12,681 nucleotides of DNA from Gammaproteobacteria bacterium (GCA_018609925.1 JAHEOG010000216.1:1-12681); one strand, 5' to 3'; numbered from the stretch's first letter, positions 1 to 8,111 are shown. Numbers and translations: made by a program. The notes: generated by a model not told the origin, from the sequence alone.

Positions 1-2426
1 AAGCTCCGGGTCAGCGCGGCCCCGCCGAGCAGCACCGGGGTTTCGATGCTCCGGGTGCGCATCTCTTCCAGGTTGTCCTTCATGATCACCGTGGATTTCA
101 CCAGAAGGCCGGACATGCCGATGACGTCGGCCTTGTGCTCCTCCGCGGCCTCGATGATCGACTCGCAGGGCTGCTTGATGCCAAGGTTGATGACGTTGTA
201 GCCGTTGTTGGTGAGGATGATGTCCACCAGGTTCTTGCCGATGTCGTGGACATCGCCCTTCACCGTGGCCAGCACCAGGGTTCCCTTCTCCTCGCCCTCG
301 ACCTTCTCCATGAACTGCTCGAGGTGAGCCACCGCGGCCTTCATGGTCTCGGCGGCCTGGAGCACGAAGGGAAGCTGCATCTCGCCGGCCCCGAAGAGAT
401 CGCCCACCACCTTCATGCCGCCTAGCAGGTGCTTGTTGATGATCTCTATGGGCTCGTACTTCTCGCGGGCCTTATCCAGGTCCTCATCGATGCCGTCGCG
501 GTCGCCGTCGATGATGCGCTCCTTGAGCACCTCCTCGATGGTCTCGGGGCGCTTGCGCTCGGCGGCGCCGCTGGCCTCCTTGTCCTTGAACAGCTCGATG
601 AACTTGTGGAGGGGGTCGTAGTCCTCTTCCCGCCGGTCGAAGATTAGGTCCTCGGCGACCTTGTACTCCTCGTCGTCGATCTTGTTCTTGGGCAGGATCG
701 AGGTGGCGTGCATGATCGCCGCGGTAAGGCCCCGGGCCTGGGCGTAGTGCAGCATCACCGAGTTCAGCACCTGCCGGGCCGCGGGCTTCAGGCCGAAGGA
801 GATGTTGGATAGCCCCAGCAGGATCTGGCACCGGGGCAGCTCCTCGGCGATGCGCTCGATGGCCTCCAGGGTGTTGATGGCGTGCTGGCGGTCCTCTTCG
901 TTCCCCGTGCAGATGGTGAAGGTGAGGGGATCGTAGACGAGGTCCTCGGGCGGCAGGCCGTGCTGGTTCACCGCGAAGTCGTAGAGGCGCTTGGCCACCT
1001 CGATCTTGCGGTCGGCCTCCTTGGCCATGCCTTCCTCGTCGATGGTTAGCGCCACCACCGCCGCCCCGTACTTCTTGGCGTACTGGAGTATCTCCGCGGC
1101 CTTCTCCTCGCCGTCCTCGAAGTTGATGGAGTTGATGAGGGGCTTGCCGCCGTAGAGCTTCAGGGAGGTCTCGATCACGGGGGTCTCGGTGGAGTCGATC
1201 ACCAGCGGGATGGTGATGTCACCGCGGAAGCGGGAGATGACCTCGGTCATGTCCCGGACCTCGTCACGACCCACGTAGGCGGTGCAGACGTCGAGGGTAT
1301 GGGAGCCCTCCTTCACCTGGTCCTTTGCCACCCGGACGATGCCGTTCCAGTCCTCCTCGTTCAGGAGCTCCCGGAACTTCTTGGAGCCATTGGCGTTGGT
1401 CCGCTCGCCGATGGCCATGACGGCATTCTCCTGGCGCAACGGGACCTGGTTGTACAGCGACGCCAAAGCCGGCTCCAGCTCCGCCTCCGGGCGCTCCTTG
1501 GGGGCCCGGAATCCGACCTTCTCGCGCAGGGCCTTGAGGTGCTCGGGGGTGGTACCGCAGCAGCCACCGATCAGATTGACCCCATCCTCCTCGACGAAGC
1601 GGATCATCCAATCGGCCATCTCGTCGGGCTGCAGCGGATAGGTGGTCTGGCCGTCCACAAGCATGGGCAGGCCGGCGTTGGGGATCACCGAGAACGGCTT
1701 GGGCCAATTCTCCCCGAGCCACTTGACGTGCTCGGACATCTCCGCCGGCCCGGTAGCGCAGTTCATTCCCATCATGTCGACGTCCATGGCGTCGAGGATG
1801 GTGGCGGCCGCCTGGATTTCGGTGCCCACCAGCATGGTGCCCACGGTCTCGATGGTGACCTGGGAGATGATGGGCAGATCGGTGCCGGCCTCCCCCTGGG
1901 CGATGCGGATGCCGTTGATGGCCGCCTTGATCTGCAGGGGATCCTGCGAGGTCTCGGTGAGGAAGACATCGATGCCGCCGTCGATCAGGCCCCGGGCCTG
2001 CTCGGCGTAGGAGTCCTCCAGGGTGTCGTAGTCGGTGTGATTGAGGCTGGGCAGCTTGGTGCCCGGTCCCATGGAGCCGACCACGAAGCGGGGCCAGTCC
2101 TCGGTGGCGAACTCGTCCGCGGCTTCTCGCGCCTGCTCGGCGGCCAGCTTGTTCAGCTCCCGGGTTCGCTCCACCAGGTCGAACTCGGCGAACACCAGCT
2201 TGTTGGAGCCGAAGGTGTTGGTCTCCACGGCGTCGGACCCGGCCTCGAAGAAGGAGCGATGGATTTCCTTCACGATGTCCGGGCGGGTATCGCACAGGAT
2301 CTCGGAGCAGTTCTCCAGGCCCTTGAAGTCGGACTCCAGGTCCAGGTCGTACTCCATCAGGGAGGTGCCCATGCCGCCGTCGAGGATGAGCACTTGCTCC
2401 TTGAGTCGGTCCATGAATCGGCTCAT
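1..2426 (-). CDS. metH: Cobalamin-dependent methionine synthase, 5' part (cut by window edge)
   Basis: Transfers the methyl group of 5-methyltetrahydrofolate, via cobalamin, to homocysteine to give methionine and THF; cytoplasmic. The visible 808 codons read N to C as follows. The homocysteine methyltransferase barrel (about 10-300) carries zinc ligands Cys223 (GMNCATGP) and Cys289/Cys290 (GGCCGTTPEH). The pterin-binding barrel contains GERTN at 340-344. The helical cap spans about 626-710, and the B12 domain carries DVHDIG with axial ligand His727. By comparison with the roughly 1230-residue E. coli enzyme, about 390 residues lie off the left edge, so the SAM-binding reactivation domain cannot be judged. 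The ATG at 2426 is preferred because AAAGGAG lies 7 nt upstream; an overlapping ATG at 2430 is in another frame. The gene is fifth in the methyl-cycle operon, 58 nt after metF. Identity is certain; completeness is unknown. Confidence 0.97.
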   Translation of the reverse strand, partial: MSRFMDRLKEQVLILDGGMGTSLMEYDLDLESDFKGLENCSEILCDTRPDIVKEIHRSFFEAGSDAVETNTFGSNKLVFAEFDLVERTRELNKLAAEQAREAADEFATEDWPRFVVGSMGPGTKLPSLNHTDYDTLEDSYAEQARGLIDGGIDVFLTETSQDPLQIKAAINGIRIAQGEAGTDLPIISQVTIETVGTMLVGTEIQAAATILDAMDVDMMGMNCATGPAEMSEHVKWLGENWPKPFSVIPNAGLPMLVDGQTTYPLQPDEMADWMIRFVEEDGVNLIGGCCGTTPEHLKALREKVGFRAPKERPEAELEPALASLYNQVPLRQENAVMAIGERTNANGSKKFRELLNEEDWNGIVRVAKDQVKEGSHTLDVCTAYVGRDEVRDMTEVISRFRGDITIPLVIDSTETPVIETSLKLYGGKPLINSINFEDGEEKAAEILQYAKKYGAAVVALTIDEEGMAKEADRKIEVAKRLYDFAVNQHGLPPEDLVYDPLTFTICTGNEEDRQHAINTLEAIERIAEELPRCQILLGLSNISFGLKPAARQVLNSVMLHYAQARGLTAAIMHATSILPKNKIDDEEYKVAEDLIFDRREEDYDPLHKFIELFKDKEASGAAERKRPETIEEVLKERIIDGDRDGIDEDLDKAREKYEPIEIINKHLLGGMKVVGDLFGAGEMQLPFVLQAAETMKAAVAHLEQFMEKVEGEEKGTLVLATVKGDVHDIGKNLVDIILTNNGYNVINLGIKQPCESIIEAAEEHKADVIGMSGLLVKSTVIMKDNLEEMRTRSIETPVLLGGAALTRS

Positions 2427-2430
2427 GCAT

Positions 2431-2445
2431 GACTCCTTTCGAGTC
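2431..2445 (-). promoter_or_regulatory. metH ribosome-binding site inside a small hairpin
   Basis: On the minus strand GACTC-GAAAG-GAGTC forms a perfect 5-bp stem with a 5-nt loop, and the Shine-Dalgarno AAAGGAG lies in its loop and 3' arm. The ATG at 2426 follows 4 nt after the stem. If the hairpin forms it could moderate metH translation. The stem is short, so chance is a fair explanation. Confidence 0.35.
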
Positions 2446-2484
2446 GCGGAGAGGTCGGCGCGATGGCCCGTCCGCTCCTGGCTG

Positions 2485-3333
2485 CTACAGGCCCAGGTTG
2501 TCCCAGATGCGCTTGGTGGCTTCGGCCTTGTTCAGGGTGTAGAAGTGGATCCCGGGAACGCCGTTGGCCAGCAGGTCCTCCGCCTGCCGGGTGGCGATGT
2601 CGATGCCCAGCTCCTTCTGAGACTCGGTGTCATCTTCGAAGTGCTCCATCCGCTTGCGGATCCAGGCCGGGATGTCGGCTCCGCACATCTGGGAGAAGCG
2701 GTCGATCTGCTTGAAGTTGGTGATGGGCATGAGACCCACCTTGATGGGGATATCCACCCCCATCTCCCGGACATCGTCCACGAACTTGTAGTACGAGAGA
2801 TTGGTGAAGAAGTACTGGGTGGTGGCCACGTCCGCGCCTGCCTCCACCTTGCGGACGAAGTTCTCCATGTCGGTGAAGGGATCGGGCGCCTCGGGATGGA
2901 ACTCCGGATAGGCCCCCACCACCAGGTGGAAATCCGGGAAATGCTCGCGGATGTAGGCCACCAGCTCGTTGGCGTACTGGAATCCCCCCTCCTTGAAGGC
3001 CTCCTCATCCTCCGGGATGTCGCCGCGCAGGGCGATGATGCGCTTGATACCGGCTTCCTGGTAGCGCTCCAGGATGGCGTGGATGTCCTTCTTCCGGGAC
3101 CCGATGCAGGACAGGTGCGGGGCGGCGTCCACCCCGGCCTCTCGCTGGATCCAGTCCACGGTCTGGAAGGTGCGCTCGCGCGTGGAGCCCCCGGCCCCGA
3201 AGGTCACCGAGCAATACGCCGGATCGAGCTCCCGGAGCTCGTGAACGGTCTGATGCAGCCGCTCTTCCCCCGTTTCGTCCTTGGGCGGGAAGAACTCGAA
3301 GGAAAATTCGAAATTTTCCCGGTTAAAACCCAT
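2485..3333 (-). CDS. metF: 5,10-methylenetetrahydrofolate reductase
   Basis: FAD-dependent reduction of 5,10-methylene-THF to 5-methyl-THF, the methyl donor for MetH. The 282-residue protein is close to the roughly 296 residues of E. coli MetF. Family motifs are in order: FEFFPPK at 12-18 (Glu14 matches the catalytic Glu28 of E. coli by alignment from memory), VTFGAGGS at 43-50, HLSC at 73-76, ALRGD at 101-105 (flavin contact), AYPE and HPEA at 141-149, TTQYFF at 171-176 with a folate-contacting Gln173, and GIHFYTLNKAE at 261-271. The ATG at 3333 has GAGG about 8 nt upstream. The frame stays open further upstream, but that extension runs through a large hairpin and has no family resemblance. 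The gene lies between ahcY (181-nt structured spacer) and metH. Confidence 0.97.
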   Translation of the reverse strand: MGFNRENFEFSFEFFPPKDETGEERLHQTVHELRELDPAYCSVTFGAGGSTRERTFQTVDWIQREAGVDAAPHLSCIGSRKKDIHAILERYQEAGIKRIIALRGDIPEDEEAFKEGGFQYANELVAYIREHFPDFHLVVGAYPEFHPEAPDPFTDMENFVRKVEAGADVATTQYFFTNLSYYKFVDDVREMGVDIPIKVGLMPITNFKQIDRFSQMCGADIPAWIRKRMEHFEDDTESQKELGIDIATRQAEDLLANGVPGIHFYTLNKAEATKRIWDNLGL

Positions 3334-3364
3334 TGCGCTTGCCTCGCTTAGGTGGTCGCTCGGT

Positions 3365-3429
3365 GCCCCCATTGGCCGATCCGCTGCCCGGGCGCTTCCC
3401 GGTCGGGGAGCGGATCGGCGAATGGGGGC
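3365..3429 (-). promoter_or_regulatory. Long imperfect hairpin in the ahcY-metF spacer
   Basis: Arms 3365-3385 and 3409-3429 are complementary at 20 of 21 positions; the single mismatch pairs 3374 with 3420. The 23-nt loop contains a further 5-bp stem (3388-3392 with 3398-3402). It lies 85 nt after ahcY stops and 31 nt before the metF ATG. No U-run follows, so it is not a classical intrinsic terminator. An RNA-stability, processing or attenuation element is the likeliest role. Confidence 0.75.
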
Positions 3430-3440
3430 GGACCCCATTC
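3420..3440 (-). promoter_or_regulatory. Competing hairpin overlapping the long stem
   Basis: GAATGGGG at 3420-3427 pairs perfectly with CCCCATTC at 3433-3440 around a 5-nt loop. In the minus-strand transcript this 8-bp hairpin is made first, and it uses half of the arm needed for the longer stem at 3365-3429, so the two cannot coexist. A third hairpin (3442-3447 with 3456-3461, 6 bp) lies just upstream. Alternative pairing is what an attenuator would need, but no ligand-binding core is recognisable. Confidence 0.55.
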
Positions 3441-3514
3441 GGGAGGGAGCGTTGCCCCTCCGGATGGCCTCGACATGGGTGCGCCAGTCAAGCCCTCATG
3501 GCGGAGGCCGGACC

Positions 3515-4804
<1,290 letters not shown>

Positions 4805-4850
4805 GATCTATTGCTCCTCGATTAGCCATCTAAGCGGGTGATCGGGTGGC

Positions 4851-4882
4851 GCCGGCAACGGGCCATCGGGACCGTTGCCGGC
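4851..4882 (-). promoter_or_regulatory. Perfect 11-bp hairpin in the metK-ahcY spacer
   Basis: GCCGGCAACGG at 4851-4861 pairs with CCGTTGCCGGC at 4872-4882 without mismatch around a 10-nt loop. It starts 18 nt after the metK stop and ends 46 nt before the ahcY ATG. No U-tract follows. It is likely an intercistronic element protecting the metK 3' end or tuning expression of ahcY; inference only. Confidence 0.7.
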
Positions 4883-4900
4883 TGCCGGGACGGCGGCCGT

Positions 4901-6067
4901 CTAGAGGCCTGCGTCGGACCGCAGCGCCTCGGCCTTGTCGGTCTTCTCCCAGGTGAACTCCGGCTCCTCGCGGCCGAAATGGCCGTTGGAGGCGGTCTTC
5001 TGGTAGATGGGGCGGAGCAGATCCAGCATCTGGACGATGCCCTTGGGCCGCAGGTCGAAGTGCTTGCGGATGAGCTGCTCCACCTTCTCCTCGTCCACCT
5101 TGGCGGTGCCGAAGGTCTCAACGTGGACCGAGACCGGATTGGCGATGCCGATGGCGTAGGCCACTTGGACCTCGCAGATGTCGGCGAGGCCCGCCGCCAC
5201 CACGTTCTTGGCCACGTAGCGGGAAGCGTAGGCCGCCGAGCGATCCACCTTGGTGGGATCCTTCCCCGAGAAGGCGCCGCCGCCGTGGCGGCCCATGCCG
5301 CCGTAGGTGTCGACGATGATCTTGCGCCCGGTCAGGCCGCAGTCGCCCACCGGCCCGCCGATGACGAACCGCCCCGTGGGGTTGATGAAGTACTTGGTGT
5401 CGTCGGAGAGCATGGAGGACGGGATGATCGGCTTGACGATCTCCTCGATGACGGCCTCTTTCAGGTCATCGTAGCCGATCTCCTCATCGTGCTGGGTGGA
5501 GAGCACCACCGTGTCCACCGCCTTGGGCTGGTTGCCCTCGTACTGGATTGACACCTGCGACTTGGCGTCGGGCCGCAGCCAGGGCAGCTTGCCGGCGTTG
5601 CGCACCTTCTTTTGCTGTTCGGTGAGCTTGTGGGCGTACTGGATGGGCATGGGCATGAGGGCGTCGGTCTCGTTGGTGGCGAAGCCGAACATCAGGCCCT
5701 GGTCCCCGGCGCCCTGGTCCAGGTCCAGGCCGCTGCCCTCGTTGACCCCCTGCGCGATGTCCTGGGACTGCTTGTCCAGGGAGACCAGCACGGCGCAGGT
5801 ATTGCCGTCGAAGCCCATCTGGCTGCTGGTGTAGCCGATGTCAGTGATGGTCTTGCGGACGATCTCGTTGTAGTCCACCTGGGCGCCGCTGGTGATCTCG
5901 CCGGAGATGATGGCCATGCCGGTATTCACCATCGTCTCGCAGGCCACCCGGGACATGGGGTCCTGCTCCAGGAGGGCATCCAAAATGGCGTCGGAGACGT
6001 TGTCCGCCACCTTGTCGGGATGGCCCTCGCCCACCGACTCGGAGGAAAAGAGGTATTCGCGTGGCAT
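4901..6067 (-). CDS. metK: S-adenosylmethionine synthetase
   Basis: Makes S-adenosylmethionine from methionine and ATP, releasing phosphate and pyrophosphate; cytoplasmic tetramer in the family. The 388-residue protein (E. coli 384) has GHPDK at 15-19, the active-site loop [12 protein letters not shown] at 119-130, the signature GGGAFSGKD at 262-270 and KVDRSAAY at 273-280. The ATG at 6067 starts the canonical N-terminus [19 protein letters not shown], with AAGGAG 10 nt upstream. The same frame is open to about 6400, but that part overlaps the GSMT gene and lacks family similarity. It lies directly downstream of GSMT, a heavy SAM consumer, and upstream of ahcY, so its supply role in a betaine pathway is a natural inference. 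A second metK elsewhere in the genome is possible. Confidence 0.98.
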   Translation of the reverse strand: MPREYLFSSESVGEGHPDKVADNVSDAILDALLEQDPMSRVACETMVNTGMAIISGEITSGAQVDYNEIVRKTITDIGYTSSQMGFDGNTCAVLVSLDKQSQDIAQGVNEGSGLDLDQGAGDQGLMFGFATNETDALMPMPIQYAHKLTEQQKKVRNAGKLPWLRPDAKSQVSIQYEGNQPKAVDTVVLSTQHDEEIGYDDLKEAVIEEIVKPIIPSSMLSDDTKYFINPTGRFVIGGPVGDCGLTGRKIIVDTYGGMGRHGGGAFSGKDPTKVDRSAAYASRYVAKNVVAAGLADICEVQVAYAIGIANPVSVHVETFGTAKVDEEKVEQLIRKHFDLRPKGIVQMLDLLRPIYQKTASNGHFGREEPEFTWEKTDKAEALRSDAGL

Positions 6068-6114
6068 AGGCTTGAGGCTCCTTTTGGTTTCCGGCTCGTT
6101 ACTGGCAATGGTTG

Positions 6115-6169
6115 GGGCCCACCCGGGGAGAGCCGGTCGCTTTGCCGGCTGCGGACCCGGGGTGGGCCC
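6115..6169 (-). promoter_or_regulatory. Long two-part hairpin in the GSMT-metK spacer
   Basis: Arms 6115-6128 and 6156-6169 pair at 13 of 14 positions (mismatch 6125/6159). Inside, AGCCGG at 6131-6136 pairs with CCGGCT at 6145-6150. The structure is 58 nt after the GSMT stop and 47 nt before the metK ATG. It lacks a U-run, so it is more like a stability or processing element than a terminator. Confidence 0.7.
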
Positions 6170-6227
6170 GGAGATTGGGTCGCTGTCCTTTTCCGCTGAC
6201 CGTTGGGCGGAGGCCCGGGAAAGGGAC

Positions 6228-7001
6228 CTAGGCCTGCCGCGGCTTGTAGGCGACCTGCTGGATGAAGTCCACTTCCTCGCGGTCGTACGGCTTCTCGAAA
6301 TCGCCGTAGCGGTCGACGTTGATGAAGCCGGCGTCCTCCAGCAGGTGGGAGACGTAGTCCTGGCGCAGGGGGTACATCTTGAGCTGGAACTTGGCGCCAT
6401 CGGGGAAGACGTACTCGAAGCGGGCCAGGTAGCGGTTCAGCTCGGCGGGATAGGCATCCACCCCCTTGCCGGAGTAGTAGTAGTTGTGCTTGGAGGTGTA
6501 GCCGTGCTCCAGCATGGAGTCGTAGTTCCGGTGGTCGATGACGACCACCCCGCCCGGCTTGACCACCTTGAAGAACTCCTCCAGGGCATCCCGGCGAGCC
6601 TCGTGCTCAAACAGGTGGGTGAAGGAGTTGCCCAGGCACAGGACGGCGTCGAAGGAATGCTCGCCCAGGTCCTGTGAGAGCTTGACCCAGTCGCAGGTAG
6701 TGGTCCCCTGAAGCTTCACCCCCATGTCCTTGGCGTTCTCTTCGGTCTTGCGGACCATGTTGTCGGAGCCGTCGGCGGCGGTTACGTCGAAACCGGACTT
6801 GGCCAGGGTGATGGAGTGGAAGCCCGTGCCGCAGGCCACATCCGCAACGGTTTGCACCCCGGAAGCGCTCATCAAGCGCTGATAGAAGCCGCCCTCGGCT
6901 TCCTCCCGCTTATCCCATCCGACCAGGTCGTCCCAATAGTCGACAAAGTCCATGGTGTACTGTTCGTGCTCAAGTCCGGTGTTCTCGTTTCGAATACCCA
7001 T
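6228..7001 (-). CDS. gsmt: Glycine/sarcosine N-methyltransferase (betaine synthesis)
   Basis: SAM-dependent methylation of glycine to sarcosine and of sarcosine to dimethylglycine, the first two of three steps from glycine to the osmolyte glycine betaine. The 257-residue protein has a class I methyltransferase fold: motif [11 protein letters not shown] (54-63), acidic Asp77 in [16 protein letters not shown] at 121-131, and the stretch [13 protein letters not shown] at 156-168 followed by the Tyr-rich YYYSGKG. These blocks and the N-terminal [14 protein letters not shown] match GSMT of Halorhodospira halochloris (bsmA) as I remember it. The start ATG 7001 has GGAGG 8 nt upstream; an upstream in-frame ATG at 7028 is less well placed. 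It is the first gene of the methyl-cycle operon. Exact specificity (glycine, sarcosine or both) is not provable here, and no separate dimethylglycine methyltransferase is visible. Confidence 0.88.
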   Translation of the reverse strand: MGIRNENTGLEHEQYTMDFVDYWDDLVGWDKREEAEGGFYQRLMSASGVQTVADVACGTGFHSITLAKSGFDVTAADGSDNMVRKTEENAKDMGVKLQGTTTCDWVKLSQDLGEHSFDAVLCLGNSFTHLFEHEARRDALEEFFKVVKPGGVVVIDHRNYDSMLEHGYTSKHNYYYSGKGVDAYPAELNRYLARFEYVFPDGAKFQLKMYPLRQDYVSHLLEDAGFINVDRYGDFEKPYDREEVDFIQQVAYKPRQA

Positions 7002-7173
7002 AGGGAATTCCTCCCTTTCGCTGATCAAGGGGAAATACGGTAAGAGGGCCGTTGCGCTCAGGCGCGTTGCGCGGGCCGAAGGCGGGAAGCCCTACCCGGA
7101 ATGCAGAGGGCTGGCCGGCGAAGTCGCTTCTCGGGGGGATGCGTAAAGGCAGGCAGCCGTCCACCCACACTCT

Positions 7174-7195
7174 CGGGCCACCTTGAAGTGGCCCG
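7174..7195 (-). promoter_or_regulatory. Hairpin in the presumed GSMT leader
   Basis: CGGGCCAC at 7174-7181 pairs perfectly with GTGGCCCG at 7188-7195 around a 6-nt loop. An alternative outer stem, CAGCCG at 7154-7159 with CGGCTG at 7194-7199, encloses most of it. Either strand could carry it. No U-run is next to it. Confidence 0.55.
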
Positions 7196-7226
7196 GCTGT
7201 ATCCGTGTCCTGCGGACTCACCCCGC

Positions 7227-7242
7227 TCGGGCTGGAGCCCGA
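7227..7242. repeat. Perfect 16-bp palindrome
   Basis: TCGGGCTGGAGCCCGA has 7-bp arms around a central GG (CC on the minus strand). It could be a protein-binding operator or the tip of an RNA stem. It lies downstream of the leftward promoter candidate, so it would fall in the GSMT leader. Confidence 0.5.
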
Positions 7243-7302
7243 TGCGGAGGAACCCTCGAAGATTGTGGCTCAAAGGAACGCCTATCAGCTTGGCCTGGAA
7301 CA

Positions 7303-7332
7303 AGCATACCACCTTCTGGATACGGGCACCAA
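7303..7332 (-). promoter_or_regulatory. Candidate leftward promoter for the GSMT operon
   Basis: On the minus strand TTGGTG (7332-7327) is followed after 18 nt by TATGCT (7308-7303), preceded by TGG, which gives an extended -10 form. Predicted start is near 7296, leaving a leader of about 295 nt. It is the best sigma-70-like match I found on this strand, but it is weak and stress-sigma promoters were not excluded. Confidence 0.35.
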
Positions 7333-7397
7333 GGTAGGCTGCCCGAGGCCGGAGGTGTCTCGCCCTCTGGAACCGCCGGGTGCGTGCTTAAAGCCGT

Positions 7398-7425
7398 TTG
7401 ACAGGAGGGTCCACCCCCCTAGAAT
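7398..7425 (+). promoter_or_regulatory. Sigma-70 promoter for gcvH and the kinase gene
   Basis: Perfect -35 TTGACA at 7398-7403, a 16-nt spacer, and -10 TAGAAT at 7420-7425 (five of six consensus bases). Predicted start is near 7432. This is the clearest promoter in the window and points to gcvH, whose ATG lies about 185 nt downstream. Confidence 0.75.
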
Positions 7426-7435
7426 GGCTGGTTTG

Positions 7436-7460
7436 GATCCCGGGCGAGGTGGCCCGGATC
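7436..7460 (+). promoter_or_regulatory. 5'-end hairpin of the gcvH leader
   Basis: GATC (7436-7439) plus CGGGC (7441-7445) pair with GCCCG (7452-7456) plus GATC (7457-7460), giving nine base pairs with one bulged C and a 6-nt loop. It begins only a few nucleotides after the predicted transcription start, a placement that often protects mRNA 5' ends. Confidence 0.5.
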
Positions 7461-7575
7461 TGCGGCTCAAGCCTACCGTGGACAGCGTGCCGAGGTTCTC
7501 CGCCACCCGGAGCGGGCAAGCCATGCATTGGCTGGGTCCGAGCCTCCCAACGGGGAGCGGGGGGCGAGCGGGGCC

Positions 7576-7603
7576 TGCCTCAGGACAGCTTGCCTTAGGA
7601 CAG
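7576..7603 (+). repeat. Two-copy 13-bp tandem repeat before gcvH
   Basis: TGCCTCAGGACAG at 7576-7588 recurs as TGCCTTAGGACAG at 7591-7603 with one difference and a 15-bp period. The second copy runs into the gcvH ribosome-binding site GGAGG (7603-7607). It may be a binding site pair or simple duplication. Confidence 0.6.
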
Positions 7604-7616
7604 GAGGGGTGGAGCC

Positions 7617-8006
7617 ATGGATGTGCGCGAGGACTGCCTCTACAGCGAGGAGCACCACTGGGTTCGCCGGGAAGACGATGGCTCCGTCACCATCGGCATA
7701 ACCGATTACGCCCAGGATCTCCTCGGTGATCTTGTCCATGTCGATCTGCCCATGGCGGGTTCTGTCCTCGGACAGGGAGACGAGCTGGCCGTGGCCGAGT
7801 CGGTCAAGGCCGCTTCCACTGTCGTAACCCCGGTTTCCGGAGAAGTGGTTGCGGCCAATGACGACTTGGAGGAGCGGCCCGAGGCTGTGAATGAGGAGCC
7901 CTACGACGGGGGCTGGATAGCCCGGATGGATCCCTCCGAACCCGCGGAGCTGGAGGCCCTGCTCGATTCCGATGCCTATCGGACCCTCTGCGAAGCGGAC
8001 GAGTAA
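7617..8006 (+). CDS. gcvH: Glycine cleavage system H protein (lipoyl carrier)
   Basis: Carries the aminomethyl intermediate of glycine on a lipoyl arm between the P, T and L proteins, yielding CO2, ammonia and 5,10-methylene-THF. It has 129 residues, the same length as E. coli GcvH, and follows it closely: EHHWVRRE near the start, GITDYAQDLLGDLVHVDLP in the middle, AVAESVKAAS with the lipoylated Lys64, VSGEVVAAN after it, and NEEPYDGGW. GGAGG lies 9 nt before the ATG. It is very acidic. Partners gcvP, gcvT and lpd are absent here, so it must work with proteins encoded elsewhere. Placed opposite GSMT, it could feed one-carbon units from glycine to MetF. A lipoate-relay role or a GcvH-like LbpA of sulfur oxidisers is less likely given the match to canonical GcvH. 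Confidence 0.95.
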   Translation: MDVREDCLYSEEHHWVRREDDGSVTIGITDYAQDLLGDLVHVDLPMAGSVLGQGDELAVAESVKAASTVVTPVSGEVVAANDDLEERPEAVNEEPYDGGWIARMDPSEPAELEALLDSDAYRTLCEADE

Positions 8007-8048
8007 AGGCCTGCCCCAACGACCCGGCAAGCGGCCGCGCAGCGCGGG

Positions 8049-8062
8049 CCGGTCGATACCGG
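8049..8062 (+). repeat. Short hairpin between gcvH and the kinase gene
   Basis: CCGGT-CGAT-ACCGG, a perfect 5-bp stem with a 4-nt loop, sits in the 105-nt spacer, just after a GC-rich imperfect stem around 8032-8050. No U-run follows. Cotranscription of the two genes seems likely, with this as spacer structure. Confidence 0.35.
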
Positions 8063-8111
8063 TCCCTTCGCACCATCCCGAATATCAACCCACCCTGTAT
8101 GAGGAGGACCC

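Larger units (their letters stand above)
7002..7616. promoter_or_regulatory. 615-bp divergent control region between GSMT and gcvH
   Basis: No convincing gene is seen. The region holds opposed promoter candidates (listed separately), hairpins at 7174-7195, 7227-7242 and 7436-7460, a short tandem repeat at 7576-7603, and the two ribosome-binding sites. It separates the leftward methyl-cycle operon from the rightward gcvH-kinase pair and is large enough for long leaders on both sides (about 295 nt for GSMT and 185 nt for gcvH if the promoters are right). It is the natural place for osmotic or glycine/SAM-linked control; no known riboswitch or operator was identified. Confidence 0.7.

Noticed and set aside
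1264..2430. A 388-codon minus-strand frame starting at the outer ATG 2430
   Set aside because: It overlaps metH in another frame, its product is Arg/Gly/Pro-rich with no family motif, and the Shine-Dalgarno is only 2 nt from its ATG. The metH frame carries zinc and cobalamin motifs.
1299..2432. Long plus-strand frame opposite metH (377 codons), and similar ones at 3833-4825 and 10220-11395
   Set aside because: Antisense frames stay open by chance in GC-rich codons; their products are Leu/Gly/Val/His-rich, without motifs or good start sites, and lie opposite certain genes.
3365..3429. Intrinsic terminator ending the ahcY transcript
   Set aside because: The stem is strong but no U-run follows on the minus strand, and metF and metH follow in the same direction.
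4901..6400. N-terminal extension of MetK to 6400
   Set aside because: The extra 111 codons overlap GSMT in another frame and cross the spacer hairpin; MetK begins canonically at 6067 with its own ribosome-binding site.
7002..7300. SAH, SAM or cobalamin riboswitch in the GSMT leader
   Set aside because: GCAACG-type words occur near 7045-7070 on the minus strand, but the conserved pairing partners of the SAH aptamer, the SAM-I core and the B12 box are all missing.
7432..7616. Glycine riboswitch upstream of gcvH
   Set aside because: CGGGCAAG near 7513 and AGGACAG near 7582 and 7597 resemble fragments of the aptamer, but the GGAGAG and CTCTCAGG elements are not present in the right order. A covariance search would settle it.
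7205..7729. Possible gene in the divergent region (GTG start, 174 codons)
   Set aside because: No ribosome-binding site, no recognised domain, and its 3' part overlaps gcvH in another frame and crosses the promoter.
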